Positions 1 to 13,084 of a stretch of DNA of 64,000 bases are shown one piece after another. How positions within the stretch are numbered: position 1 is the first letter of the stretch; each line of letters begins with the position of its first letter. Both the position numbers and the translations under genes were made by a program. Origin of the DNA: Coriaria nepalensis (taxonomy: Eukaryota; Streptophyta; Magnoliopsida; Cucurbitales; Coriariaceae). The notes under the pieces were generated by a model, which had not been told where the DNA came from, did no database searches, and was given only the letters and a program-made list of their open reading frames with translations. The stretch covers positions 3,725,501 to 3,789,500 of the forward strand of contig CP114487.1 of the NCBI GenBank assembly GCA_027186245.1. Reading direction: 5' to 3'.

Positions 1-228
1 ATATGTCATATCATTACTTTCATAGTCACTTCATGAGAGATCTATAAAACGGCTTATGTATTATGTTTTATGTGGCTTTTCTCACAATGTTTTTTTTTTG
101 CCCTGATATGACTATTAAATTGATTTTGGATACCAAAATGGTGCTGAATAATTTTTAGAACTGCTCTCTTACCTCAGATTTGTTGTCTGGATTAGCTTTT
201 GCCAAACTGGACTTTTGATATTATACAG

Positions 229-1653
229 ATACCTGAAGAGAAATTAAGGCCTGATGAATTTCTAGCTCGCTCTAAGTTGCGTTTCTCCTTTTATCAGGTG
301 AACAATGTTCGGGCAGCGGCCCCCTCTTTGTTGCATCCTGTCCCAGGCACTCGTATTGGTGGTCCTGCAACACTAGGTCCTTCAAAGTTCACATACAGGT
401 ATAATTGGTTATTCTCACAGAAAGAGGGTCAGTTGCTTGCTTTAGAGCTAACGTGTGTACAATTGTTTAGGTCTTTGTTAGCAGACATCATTCAACCTCA
501 GGACTTGAAGGAGCTTTGCTCCGTTTTGGTGGTCTTATCAAGTGAAGCAGCTAAGACCCTTGCAGGTATTATAAAGTTTCAATTCTTTTCTTGGGTTGTG
601 CATTGTTGAGAAGTAAGAATGTATCACTGATCCCGTATGTTTGTTTATTTGCAACTCATTTAAAGCTTTTGACTTAGTATTAAGTTTAGTAGCATTATGA
701 GCCATAATAGTCAAACGGATCCATCATAAATTATATTTCTTCATATACAGAACAAAAAAATGCAACAGAAAAGCGAGCAGAGGATCAGGCACAGACTTCT
801 GTTGCTTCTTTAACTCAAAATGGGTTGCAGAGCCAGAAGGAACTGGGCGTGAAAGCAGTGGCTGATCGTTCAAGTGCAAACCAAGACAGTAAAGCTGATG
901 CAGATGATTCAAGTTCAGAGGGTTCGGATGTGCCTAAAACAAGGCCAATGTCCCCTGGGACCTTAGCTTTGATGTGTGATGAGCAAGACCCAATGTTCAT
1001 GGCAGCTGCTTCTCCTACTGGGTTTGTGGGCCATAGCTGCAGTACATCATCACAGTTTCCTTACGGACAAGACATGACCGAAGTCTATGCTGAGCAGGAG
1101 CGAATTGTCATGACAAAGTTTCGGGATTGTCTTAACCGGCTCATCACTCTTGGGGAGATTAAAGGCAAGTTAAATATACCCTTAAAAACTGGTTTGCTCG
1201 ATTCAAAAAGTATTGATGAAATTATATTTTGGGCCCTCAAAATTCTGTTTAGGCCCATTGAATCTAATAAAAATGTACATAGTTTAGACCCATAAAATCT
1301 AACTAAAGTAATATTTGATGCCATAGTGTAGCTTTTTTTAAGTTGCTTGAATAATGGGAACTGATTATGCTCTTTGATCTCACAATACAGAAACAAATCG
1401 CTCGTCTTTTGCTAGAAATGAATTAGGGAGCGAGAAAGACCAGCATATCAATGGCAACGCAAATACGAGAAGTGAAAGTGGAAGTCAACCAAGACCGCCC
1501 ACTAGTAATGGGGTCCTGAAATCTGTTATTCCTTTTACGTCCAAGACATCACAGATAATTACAGAATTGACTGCTAAGCAGGATTCAATTCCGACTACCC
1601 CATCGATGCCCGAAAATGGGAATAGCAAGCCATGGATTGAGAAAGAGATGTAG
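229..1653 (+). CDS. Tesmin/TSO1-like CXC protein (TCX5/6 type), 3' part
   Basis: Exons 229-398, 471-565, 751-1164 and 1391-1653 join in one frame (313 codons plus TAG). The gene enters from the left, so the two cysteine-rich CXC DNA-binding repeats lie outside the window. Visible landmarks typical of the TCX5/6 C-terminal half are [26 protein letters not shown] across the first junction, [17 protein letters not shown], and [20 protein letters not shown] followed by EIKE. These proteins are nuclear subunits of plant DREAM/MuvB complexes that bind CHR-type elements and repress cell-cycle and DNA-methylation genes (family knowledge). The third intron, 1165-1390, begins with GC rather than GT; only this border keeps the frame. 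The exact acceptor at 228 is less certain because the homologue is variable there. No break was seen in the part present. Confidence 0.85.
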
Positions 1654-1659
1654 AAGAAA

Positions 1660-3400
1660 AGGCGGAAGTTATAACAGAAAGATTGGCCGAGAAAACGACA
1701 AGGTACTTTCTCTCCAAGTCTTCTAGATCATTACTCATTCTAGATTTGTTATAAACAGTGCTCTTCCTATAAGTTAGTAACTAATTGAGCCTCCATTGCT
1801 AGAATGATGTGGATGTGTTTTTTCATCTATAGTCATTAACCTTGTAATTTGCTCATCATGGCTTGTATTTAGTAGTACTTCATAGCTTCTTTTCTTTTTT
1901 TTTTCATATTATAATCATATATATATTATAAAAGTTATGCTTAAACATGTTATTATAACATGTGTCAAGTATTTTTCTCACTGTATCATGCCACGTGGCA
2001 AACTTTTCACGTCAAATGATGCAATGTGATAATTTTAGCCTTATCTAACATCAATAATTAGTTTGAACTTTTCAAATCCCATAATTATAGTAAATGTGTA
2101 AATTTATTAATTCAACTATAACAAGCACTATTTCGTTTCATTAAATATGAAACATTAATGTAAATACTTTGTATTATATCTATATATTAAATATGAAGCA
2201 TTATTATTGAATATGGAATGTCAAGCTTTGCAGCAAGAATTGATTTGAGTTTTTTTTTTTTTTTTTTGCTATGGTTATTAGTTTAAAAAAAAAAATATAG
2301 AAAGCCCATTAAATTGTTCGTTTTAAATGTATTGAAAATTTAATGATTCATTTTAGATAATAAAAAATTCAAAGATTAAAAACATTATATGAGAAATCGA
2401 AGGTCATGCTAATTAAAGTAAATCATATCTCAATAGGCATAAACAACAAATCAATTTTATTATTAAAATTAAGACTTGGATTTCTTAATTCATCTCTATA
2501 AACTTCAAGAAAAAGTATCATTTGCAGAGCAAAAGATAAAACAGAAAAATTAGTTCAAAAAAGAACCTAAAATAGTTAGTCATAACAATGTAGTAACGAC
2601 GAAATAGCATCCATGTATGAACATGTATTTTTCATTTGTGTGTCATTAGAGAGTGATTATGCATTATAAGGCATTTTTCATTTTTTCGGACTAGTAATTT
2701 TTTGTTTTTTTTTAGAGAAATTGTCAATGAGGACTTGGGCCTTAGGGCACATGTCAATTGTATTTCAATGTCAAATGATGGTAATAGCTAGAGTTGTCAT
2801 AATGGGATGAGTTTTCTGGTCCGACCCGTAATTTGGTAAAAACATTCAGCCCAAAGTTCAGCCCAACTTAGATAAAAGAGTCGTCGAGCTTAGACACATT
2901 TTCAAGTTCATTGGGCTGGCTCGACCTACCACTTACATCACCACCTTTATTTATGGTTTCATTATAAGGTCTGTTTTTTTCTCTTTAATGCCGAAGGGTT
3001 TTTTTGACGGAACTATGATGGTTGAGCCACAATATTTTAATTATCCATATATTATTTAATAATACGCAATGAAGTCTTTATTTAACCAAAAATATATTTA
3101 TTTATTTTTTTGTTTATTATTTATTCATTAAATTTATTTAATGAATATATGAGCTTTATATACTTTGATGATTACATTTTGATAATTTGTGATATTCTTA
3201 GTTATTTGGTTGTAACATTTGATGATACAATTTGATAATTTTATTTGGATTGTTTTTGGTTTCTTACATTTAAGATTATATTTTGCTAGTTTACTTTATG
3301 GGTCGAAGGCCCCATTAACCGACATGTGAGATCCCATTGATCAACATGTGAGATCTCGGTTGATGGGTCCTTCGACCCCTAAAGTTAGCAGTTATGAGTC
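1660..3400. other. AT-rich intergenic DNA
   Basis: Downstream flank of the TCX gene. It holds poly-T and poly-A runs and many stops in all frames. No gene, RNA or clear transposon domain was recognised. Confidence 0.6.
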
Positions 3401-3419
3401 TTATGATTTATGAGTATGC

Positions 3420-3990
3420 TACAGTTATGGGTCGAAGAGTCAAAGGGTATTTTACCTAAATTAGAATTGAAGGGTCGAAAGCCTCGAGGCACTAAGATGC
3501 ATAGACCGACGTCTCACATATCAGTTTGTAGTCGAAGAGCATCTCACATAAACTAGAGTCGAAGGGTTGAAGGATTAAAGGCTTCGAGGCCTTGAGATGC
3601 ACAGACCAATGTCTTAAATGTCAGTATATGGTCGAAGGGTCGAAAGGCTAAAGGCCTTGAGGCCTTGAGATGCATAGACCGAAATTTCACATGTCGGTCT
3701 ATGGTTGAATGGTCGAAGGGTCGAAGACCTCGAGACCCTGAGATGCACAAACCGACATCTCACATGTCGATCTCTAGTCGAAGGGTCAAAGGCCTCGAGG
3801 CCCTGAGATATACTGACCGACGTCTCACATGTCGGTCTATAGTCGCAGGGTCGAAGGGTCGAAGACCTTGAGGTTCTGAGATTCACAAACCAATGTCTCA
3901 CGTGTCGGTCTGTGGTTGAAGGGTCAATGGGTCGAAAGGCACCTTAGACCGACGTCTCACATAATTCGAGTCCATTTGAAGTATCAAAGG
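3420..3990. repeat. Tandem repeat, about 65-73 bp units with an internal hairpin
   Basis: At least five units start near 3594, 3666, 3739, 3804 and 3877, each with a GAGATGCACAGACCGAC-like motif; degraded copies lie near 3490 and 3945. Spacings are 72, 73, 65 and 73, the 8-bp difference being presence or absence of an extra GTCGAAGG-type block. Each unit carries an inverted repeat (AGACCGACg ... TGTCGGTCT, 9-nt arms around about 6 nt) and a near-palindromic CCTCGAGG motif. It is GC-richer than its surroundings. The short frames across it are by-products of the repetition. Confidence 0.8.
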
Positions 3991-3999
3991 GTCAAAGAC

Positions 4000-4840
4000 A
4001 TCTCACATTTGGTTATAATATACAAGGCTAACATTTAGGTCCAATGATGAAATATTCAACCTTTACGGTTCTAAGTCCAATCTTTAATCATTGGGTTTAT
4101 GGGTTATAATAGAAAGATTCGATTTTTAGGTCGAATGATGAAAAGTTCAACTATTAGATCAAATGATGAAAGGATCAACCTTTAGGGTTTGAAGTCTAAA
4201 TACATCCAAAAAATTCAGCGATTAGTATTATTTAGATTATTTTGAGGATGAAGAAAACAATCAATTATGAAAGTGGGAACTGTATAAAGGAATTAAATAT
4301 ATCTTAATCAAAATTTTTTATTTTCTTAATTACAAAGGAAGCTTTCCATTAATTATCTTGACTTTTCATTCCCTTTTTTTTTTTACAATGAATAATAACG
4401 TAAAAAATGTAACTCTCAGTATTAATTATTAATCTAAATCTAATACCACATATTAAATATCATATATATATATATATAGAATAATGACTAAGAATACGAG
4501 GAGTTAGTGAGCTAGTATCTAATTACTTCTTCTTTTTTTCCCAATTATAAAGCTGCAACTTTTTTCTCTTTCTCAACCACTATTTCAATAACTCAAATAT
4601 ACTTTGGTTGATATATAAATTCAGCGAATGCATACTTTCGTTATCTTTTTAATATATATAAAAAAAAATTATAAAGTGTGGGCATGTCAAAAGTAAGAGT
4701 ATTTCAAAAATTAAAGAAGGATAATTTAAATTGTAAAAAAATAAAGTATCGATAAATTAAAAGCTCTATAAATAGAAAGTGCATTAAAATGCTAATGAGT
4801 TACGATAGAATAAAGTGCAATAAAATAAAGTGTAATAAAA
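4000..4840. other. AT-rich intergenic DNA
   Basis: No coding similarity recognised. Contains an (AT)n tract near 4463-4478 and several A/T runs. It may hold the eroded 5' end of the Copia element that follows, but no matching 5' LTR was found. Confidence 0.5.
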
Positions 4841-4899
4841 TGCTAACGAAAATTGATCTGACTTGAAATTATGAGACAAAAGAAGTAGGAGGGATTGAT

Positions 4900-7800
4900 C
4901 TGACTTGAACAACTTGATAATCTCAGACTTGTTATGGATTCTAAGTTGACCAATAACTTAGTATTGCAATCTCTTCCTAATTTATTATCATCATTTGTAC
5001 TCAACTTCCATATGAATAAAATGGAACCCGAGCTACATGACATGGTGATGATGCTTCTGGTATATTCGTGATTGAGGTTAACCTTTCTTGCAATGATTCA
5101 TCTACTTGGATATTATATACCGGTTGTGGTTCTCATATTTGTAATAGTGTGCATAATCTAAAATGTAGAAGAATTTTGAAAAAAGTTAAAGTGGACCTAC
5201 GAGCTAGAAATGGAGCAAGAGTTACTACTTTAACTGTGGACACTTGTAGTTTAGTTTTGGCTTTGGGCTTAGTTTTAAATCTGAGACAATATTATTATGC
5301 ACCATCCTTAATTCAGAATATTATTTCTATTTCTAGACTTGATGAGGAAAGAGTTTTCTTCTCCATCAGGGACAATATTTTAAGCCTTTCTATGAATGAT
5401 TTATTTTATGGAAGTGGTTCCTTAAACAATGGTGTATATGTTAAATTTGAAAAATAAAATTTGTCTCAATATTAAACAGGTCAAGAAAAGAAAGTTTGAT
5501 GTGAGTCAAACATACCTCTGGTAGTGTCAATTAGGTCATGCCAATGAAACATGGATTTAAAAGTTACATACATATGGATACTTAGATCCATTCGATTTGG
5601 AATCAATGCCAACTTGTGAATCTTGTTTATTAGGCAGGCTAATCAAATCTCTTTTTAGTGGAATTGGAGAGAGATAAACCAAATTTATAGGACTAGTACA
5701 TATTGATATATGCGAGCCTATGTCAACTCCTGCTCGAGGTGGTTTTTCATACTTCATCACATTCACCGATGATCTCTCTCGATTCGGTTATATTTATCTT
5801 ATGAAGCATAAATCCGGATAGTTTGAGAAATTTAAGGAATATAAAAGTGAAGTGGAAAAATAGCTAGGCAAAAGTATTAAGATACTTCGATCATATCGAT
5901 GTAGTGAGTACTTGAGCCATGAGTTTCTTGATTATCTGAAGAAGAACGGTATAATCTCACAATGGACCCCTCTTAGAAAACCACAATTGAATGGTGTGTC
6001 TAAAAGGAGAAATCAGACTCTCTTGGAGATGGTTCGGTCCATAATGAGCTTCATCGATATACCTTTATCATTCTGGGGATATGCCATAGAAACCTCCACT
6101 TAAATTATTAACATGATACCTTCAAAGTCTATTTATTTGACACCATATAAGATATGGAAAGACATAAGAGCAAGTTTTAAACATATTTACGTATAGGGAT
6201 GCCTTACTTATATCAGAAGCAAGAAGTATAAAAGTTGGATGCAAGATGTAATAAAATATTAGTTTGTGGGGTATCTAAAGGAAATATTGGGATACTACTT
6301 TTATCATCTCACTAAACATAAAGTGCTTCTTGTTAAATACATTGTCTTCTTAGAGAAGGAATTCCTTTTTGAAAGGAATAGTAGAAATAAGATTAAACTT
6401 GATGAAGTTCAAGATATACAAAATAACATTCAGATCGATGATCATGTTACCCTACTAGATTTGGTAGAGTACCTCCAAAAGAGGATGTTGTGATACCCTA
6501 GAGTACACAAACAGTTCGTAGATCTAGTAGAGCATCTAGTGAGCCAGAGCGTTATAGATTTCTATTAGAAAGTACAAGTAACGGACCGATCATAAAAGAT
6601 GATCCTATGAATTATTTCAAGGCTATGAGTAGCTCAGATTCCAAGAGATGGCTAGATTTCATGAGATCCAAGATGGATTCTATGTATGCCAACCACGTAT
6701 GGAACTTGGTGGATGCACCAGAAGGAATTCTTATAGGATGCAAATGGGTTTTCAAGAAAAAAATATGGATAGATGGAAAGGTCAACTTATAAGGTTAGAC
6801 TAGTTGCAATAGGTTATAGACAAAGAGAAGGAATCGATTATGAAGAAACCATCTCGCATGTAGCAACGACTAAATGCATTCAGATATTACTTTCCATTGC
6901 AATGTACTACGATTATGAGATATTGCAAATGGATGTGAAAATAACCTTCCTAAATGGGTACCTCAGGGAGGATGTGTCTATGATATAACCTGAGAGCTTC
7001 TCGGACTAGAAAAACACAAAGAAGTTATGTAATCTATAAAGGTTCATATATGATCTTAAATAAGCATCTAAAGTTGGAACATTTGTTTCAATGAAACGAT
7101 CAATTTGTTTGACTTCATTAAGAATGAAGATGATTCATGTGTGTACAAGGAGCTCTATTGCTTTCATAATTCTACACGTGGATAACATACTTACTACTCA
7201 TTGGGAATGATGTAGGTATGTTACAGTCTATTAAATTATGGCTATCGAAGAACATCCCTATGGAAGATTTGGGTGAAGTAGCCTATATTCTAAGAATAAA
7301 AATCCATAGAGATAGATTTAGAAGGCTGCTAGGCTTGACCCAATCGACATACATAGACAAAATGCTAAAGAGATTTAATATGGAAGATTCCAAGAGAGGA
7401 CTCCTGCCAATGAGTCATGGAATCTACCTCTCCAAAAATATGTCTACCAAGACATAATCGCAGAGGGATGGGATGAGTGGAATTACTTATGGCTTGATAA
7501 AAAGATCTATTATGTATGTTGCTTATGCTCTAAGTGTTACGAGTAGGTTTCAAGGAAATCCTGGTAAAAAGCATTGGACTACTGTCAAGAATATTCTTAC
7601 GTACTTAAGAAAGACTAGAGACATATTCTTGGTTTATGAAGGATCTTACTTGAAAATTGAGGGTTTCACAGACTCTGATTTCTAGTTAGATTTTGATAAT
7701 AGTAAATCAATTTCTAAATTAGTCTTCACGTAAATAGTAGAGTGGTCAGTTAGAATAGTTCTAAAAAAGAAATGACCGTGTATTTCACTACTAAAGTATA

Positions 7801-8152
7801 ATACATTTATGTTTCAGAAGTAGCAAATGAGGTGATTTAGATGAAAAAGTTCATAAATGAACTTGGTGTTGTTCCGAGCATCGTTGATCCCGTAGTATTA
7901 TATTGTGATAACAATAGTTCTAGCCCAAGCAAAGGAACTTATGTCTCATTAGAAATCAAAACATGTGTTGCTATGTTATCACCTTATCCGAGAAATATAT
8001 AGAAAAGGATATGTCAACATAGAATGGGTAGACATAGATGACAACAAGTATATCCATTCACTAAGGCACTTTCCTAACAGAAGTTTGATCGCCATCTTGA
8101 CAAGATGAGAATTAGATTTAAAAATGATTGGTTTTAGTGTAAGTGGGAGATT
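4900..8152 (+). mobile_element. Degenerate Ty1/Copia retrotransposon, pol region
   Basis: Frames broken by many stops and shifts read, in Copia order: aspartic protease (5068-5457; WILYTGCGSHIC where the family has DTG), GAG-pre-integrase (about 5500-5660), integrase core (about 5690-6110; DICEPMSTPARGGFSYFITFTDDLSRFGYIYL, then PQLNGVSKRRNQTLLEMVRS), reverse transcriptase (about 6607-7460; WVFKKKIW, LQMDVKITFLNGYL) and RNase H-like end (about 7473-7690 and on to 8100). A purine tract, AAGTGGGAGATTG, at about 8140-8153 resembles the plant Copia polypurine tract just before the 3' LTR. The protease aspartate codon is replaced by TAT (Tyr) at 5116-5118. The element cannot be autonomous. Confidence 0.85.
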
Positions 8153-9310
8153 GACATTGTATACACGTCAAGCCAATCGGATTTTGACCCAATGAGGCAA
8201 ATAATTTTTGTGATACTATCTTTATGTGGATATTAGCAAGACATTATTTATTATCATTAATGAAAATCAGTTATTATTTATCATGTTTATTGATTTTATT
8301 GGAATTAATATTATATGTTCTATATATGTAAGCATACGATGGTCACAAATAAGTTCTTCCTAAAGATGGTACTTCTCATCTCTCGGGTAATTTTGACACT
8401 TTGCTAGAATTCAATCTTGAGTTGTAGGTTTAAAGTTATTTAAATATGAGATAATTAAGTCAACCGTTTAATTTTAACGGTTGTTTTAAATTAAATCAAT
8501 TTAATTGGGAATAAAATAAAATCATAAAGGTGCTTATGAAATTCTCCTACCAGTATGATGTATGACATAATCGGTCACATATATAAGGTTCAGAGTAACA
8601 CAATTAAAGTTTCATTAGAGAAAAATGAAAAACAAACTAAAATAATTTTAGGGGTGAAATGGTAATTTGACCTATAGTTTGTCTATAAGGATAAAATGAT
8701 AATTATTAATTTTTTAATTTGATGTCATGTAACTTTGCTAGTACAACTAAGTATGAGATTGAATTAATTGGAAATTAGTAAGTTACATAAGAACTTTTAT
8801 TTAATTATAAAAGGGTCCTAAAGGTTCGTGGTTAATAATCAGACATTAAAGGATTAACGAACCGAATTATTAATTGAATTTTCATATATCAAAATTAATC
8901 TGATGGTTTATTAAATGACCCATGGGTGGCCGACCATTGAATGAGTTTTAGCCCATCTCACTTTTGTATTTTAAGGCAACTAGAATTTCTAATGAGATTA
9001 GGAAAGTATGACCTAACCTTTGTCTATAATTTACAAGGCATATGGTGACTGAAAACAACAAGTGTTCACACAAGTCTTTTGCCAAAAATCAAAGAGAGAA
9101 AAATGTATTTTTCATACCATTTCCCTTAGCTTATTATTTCAGGAGTTGAGATCTTAAATAGAAACTTAACTTTACGAAACGAATCATGTGAATAACTATT
9201 AGAGGACAAACGTGTGAGCACTTCCCCATCTTATTCAAGAAGAGTTCTATAAATCAAAAGAGGTATCCTCTGTCCCTAAACATTGATTTAATATTGATGG
9301 GTTTACGAGA
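8153..9310 (+). repeat. Probable 3' LTR of the Copia remnant
   Basis: Starts at TG directly after the polypurine tract and holds no ORF. Its right edge is uncertain (about 9300) because no 5' LTR was found for comparison. The 9180-9300 part resembles the U5 end of plant Copia LTRs, where repeated GAGCAC/CTATCCCT-like motifs are common. The inference rests mainly on position. Confidence 0.45.
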
Positions 9311-9469
9311 AATTCTTAATCAGAAAGGTGAAAGGTTTAACTCTTAAGATGAAAGGTAAAAGGTTTAACCTTTAACAAACATTGAGTTTAATTGAAATAT
9401 TTAGGATTTAGGGTTTAAGATGAAAATTTTAAGAAAAATTCTAAATTAAAAATCTTGATCTTCGATGGG

Positions 9470-9610
9470 TACTTTGAAGGACCCATCAAACACTCGAGAT
9501 GATGTGACAGAGACTTAGAGGTCTCCATGACAACATCTCATTACTCGATGGAACCTTTCTTTGACTCATCAAGCATTGATGTGCAGTCATTGACACTAAC
9601 ACTTGTTTGA
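9470..9610. repeat. TCGATGGG / CATCAAGCATTGATG repeats flanking the Ulp1 element
   Basis: Several short copies, in both orientations, of a motif around CGATGGGT...ACCCATC and ATCAAGCATTGATG. The same motif family recurs at 38330-38720 beside another DUF1985 remnant, so both probably belong to the terminal non-coding DNA of one transposon family. Confidence 0.45.
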
Positions 9611-9869
9611 GACTTTTCCTTATATGTTATTATTGTACTTGTATCATTTATAACTAAAAAATGGATAAATAATTAAGAACTCGGATAACATAATACCTGA
9701 AATATCTCAATTTACTAGGTAAGATTACCTACAATAGAATTCTGATTCCTACAAGTAGTTAGAACAATACGTAAACAATAAAACTTTAATCAATATATAT
9801 ACAATAATTGTTTCAAACAAGTGTTCAAGTAAATGCGAAGTGACAAAAAATCAACATAAAGATGAAAAA

Positions 9870-11330
9870 TAACAAGTTTAGATATCCCTGATAAATGGCA
9901 CAAGTAATATACCATTGGAATAATGTCATATTATCATCCTTGATAAGCATTATACCAAGTTCTACATGATTAAACTCTAGGAACTTGAGCATGTATACCC
10001 CGTAATCCCCTTGTCTATAGTATTCTCATTCAGCCCAATGACCACCTCAACCTCGAAAGAATCAATGTTACAATCATCCTTTATAGTTCTCAATAGGTAT
10101 GAAAAGCATTGTACACATTCCATTTAGCTATGTCTTAATCTTCCCTATATAAGTCTTAATCCTAGAATGGTTATGCAGTACAAAGATTGTCTTATTTGGT
10201 ATATCAACAATCACTGCAAACCAAAATAATATGTTAATAGTTAAATGGAATGTAAATCCAATCTACTTGTTGGAATCCCACTCCACTGCTAGGCCTATGA
10301 TCGAGAGTGTAATTCCAAATCAGTATACCCTCAGGAAGTACACGACTTGCCTATTCTTCCTTCCTTATCTTCTTGAAAGTGTCCTCCCAATAAAATTTCA
10401 TGTATTGAGGGAATACATGATCAATGAATGTAGGAGATTGATCAAGAACATCATTAATTCTTCATTTTCATCTGAAGCAAAAATATGTACTCGTCGACAT
10501 ACTACAACAAAAAATAGAAAGAAAAAAAACATTTCAAATAAAAAACATTTCAAATAAAAAGCATTTTTCAAAATTTTGATTTTGAATCAAGTATCCTTTC
10601 AAAAAAAACTCTTGGCCATATTTGTGGCTTTCAAATCCTATAACCTCAGTCTTGTTAGGGAAAACCAATATAGAAACAATAATAGTTAACAACATAACCA
10701 TTCCAAGAAATTAAAAAATAAACTATAAATAAAAGGGAGCTAATGAAAGGGGGGAAAATGTAGTTCTTAAAGTAAGGGAAGTAGATTTAGAAAATTGTAT
10801 AATGGATGCACGACGTTTTGATGTGATGGGTGTTGTTGGCGAAGTCCCTACACCAAATTTAGCAGGATGTGGTAGAGTGGGTGTCGCTGATGAAATCTCA
10901 TCAGATGTAGGAGGATATAGCGGTGGTGATTACTGTATACTAGATGTAGGATGTGGTGGTGATGGTTGAGAGCTTCAGATTATAAGAGATGTGGCGGATG
11001 GTGGCAAATAAGATATCAGACCCGTTATAGTAGCAATCACCTCTTTCGTCACTCTCAGGTCCTCTCCATATCTCCAAACCTATTATTCAGCTCTCCAAAC
11101 ATCTTCATAATCATTCCCATCATCCTCTTCTTAGAAGCATTAATAAGATCCTCAAATCTTAACCTCTTCCCACGATCCCCTAAATTCTTCATCTTAATTT
11201 CCTTTTTCTTCTTCCTCTTCTACCGGCTCTTCTTCTTCTTCACCTTCTTTCTTTTCTTTCTCTTCTTCCTCTTCTAACAATAGTTTTTTCTTCTTCTTCT
11301 TCTTCAATCTCCTTCAATTCCCTCTTCAAC
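9870..11330 (-). mobile_element. Degenerate Ulp1-type Mutator-like element (C48 protease remnant)
   Basis: On the minus strand, broken frames read IGFTFHLTINILFWFAVIVDIPNKTI (about 10140-10265) and then GDYGVYMLKFLEFNHVELGI (about 9950-10010), the end of the Ulp1 C48 cysteine protease fold carried by plant DUF1985/Ulp1 Mutator-like elements. The catalytic cysteine of GDCGV is Tyr here (codon 10002-10004). Upstream on the same strand, 11050-11330 encodes a Glu/Lys-rich charged stretch and KNLGDRGKRLRFEDLINASKKRMMGM, like the linker of such proteins. Many stops show long decay. Confidence 0.6.
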
Positions 11331-11836
11331 TGCTCCACAACTTTATCTTCCTCGTCCGAAAAATGTTATAGCTCCTACATATATTCTTATTGTTCTTCTT
11401 CTTTGGTGGGTTTTAATAATGACAACCTATATTAAAATAAAGAGAGAATTTGAGAAAGTACTATCACGGTCAAGTACGTTTTGAAGAATACCCCTGTTCA
11501 AAGAGTTTTAGTAAACTACTTGTCGGTTAATAAAGTTCAATAAAAGAAAAAACTTAGAAAGACAAAAATACTATTAATTGTTCATTTTCTCTCCTTTCCA
11601 GACTTTATAGACCAAAACTCCTCTGCGCTCAAATCAACCAACTAGAACTCCTCCCAGGACATGAACTACTCCTTACCTGGTACAATTTTGATAACAAAAT
11701 CTAGAAACTCTTTCTAATCTCGAACACGAAAGCGCCTACTATTTCCTTTCCCAAAGAAAGTGGATATTGGTTTCGCTACTGATATTGCTATTGATAAGGT
11801 TATGAAATGTGCACCAACAAATATAAGAGAGACCCA

Positions 11837-12520
11837 ATAGTGTCAGATTATGTAATCATTTCTTATCGGTAAGAAAATCCTAGGTCTATCTTTTTTCTCG
11901 TCGATACAAGTGTCCATCTATGTGAATCTTGAGGATGAGAGGACCACCGATTAAGTTCGACCCTGTACAACTTTTATGTCGATCTAATGGATGCAAATAT
12001 CAACTCTATAGTCAAATTTGTCAGACCTAATTCGGTAAGGATTAACACCGACCAAACTTTTAAAATCTAGTCAAGTTAGGCCAAAGAATTGATATTTTGG
12101 ATGGATTCTCCAGGACCGATTGTGATCGACTAATTATATGTTATTGTCGAGTTTATTTATACTATCCTTCTCTTATTATCTCTTCTTCATCCCTTTATAT
12201 CTATGGACGTATATCAACATTTATGATACCATCGTTCACATCCCTCTGGAGACCCGTAGTGTCAGATTATGTAATCATTTCTCATTGGTAAGAAAACCCT
12301 AGGACCATCTTTCTTCTCGTAGATATAGTTGTCTATCAATGTCGATCTTGTGCATGAGATGACCAACAATTGATTACGACCTAATATATCGTATCTGTCA
12401 ATATTAGAGGATGTAAGTATCGATCTTATTATCGAGTCGTCAATCTAACTCAAGTTATAGTAAACTAGACCGATTGTGATCGGTTCTTTATATATATTGT
12501 TGAGATCATCAATCCTATCA
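11837..12520. repeat. Two-copy diverged direct repeat
   Basis: The segment starting TAGTGTCAGATTATGTAATC at about 11837 recurs at about 12258 and stays alignable for roughly 165 bp (landmarks: GGTAAGAAAA.CCTAGG, TTCTCGT.GATA, GATGAGA.GACCA). A GACCGATTGTGATCG motif also occurs in both copies, near 12113 and 12469. No coding content was recognised. The rest of 11330-13080 is AT-rich with nothing identified, ending in a (TTTTA)n tract at about 12998-13025 just before the next gene. Confidence 0.6.
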
Positions 12521-13084
12521 ATCCGTATGGAAGAAATTCTACTAATTAGATTGAATGAATTTGATCATGCATTAATAACTTAACTCTCTATTCAATTTTA
12601 GGTGGAGGAACCACTTAAATATATTTTTGGAACCTAAGGAGTATTTTGGAGGTCTGTCACCATCGTATCGAAGTTAATATCAGTAATCAAGACTATCAAA
12701 GCTTCTCTATCTAAGAATCAGTTGAAGGTATTTAGGAAGACATACTTTGAAAACTTCCTGGATGTAGATCTTGAGCTCAATTTCTCTGATCAACTAGTTC
12801 GTTGCCTGTTATTAATTAGCCATGAAAATGGTCAAAAAACTCAATCTGACCAATAAACACCCATACCATTAATAGATTAATTCACTTCTAACTGATATTA
12901 TTTTCTAGTTATTCTCTCCAAAAAGAAATATATATATATATATAATCAAAAGCTAAAGGTCATATATGTAATTTCGATTTCTCCGACCGCCCATCCTTTT
13001 ATTTTATTTTATTTTATTTTATTTTTTCCCCTTAATCTATTAAGCAAGTATCAGCAACCAAAAGGCTTCTTCTAACGGCCACAA

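Noticed and set aside
4480..4900. 5' LTR of the Copia element
   Set aside because: No sequence here matches the presumed 3' LTR at 8153-9310, so a 5' LTR cannot be supported.
10966..11277. 103-codon + strand frame rich in Phe/Leu
   Set aside because: It is the complement of a (GAA)n acidic-linker stretch of the Ulp1 element.
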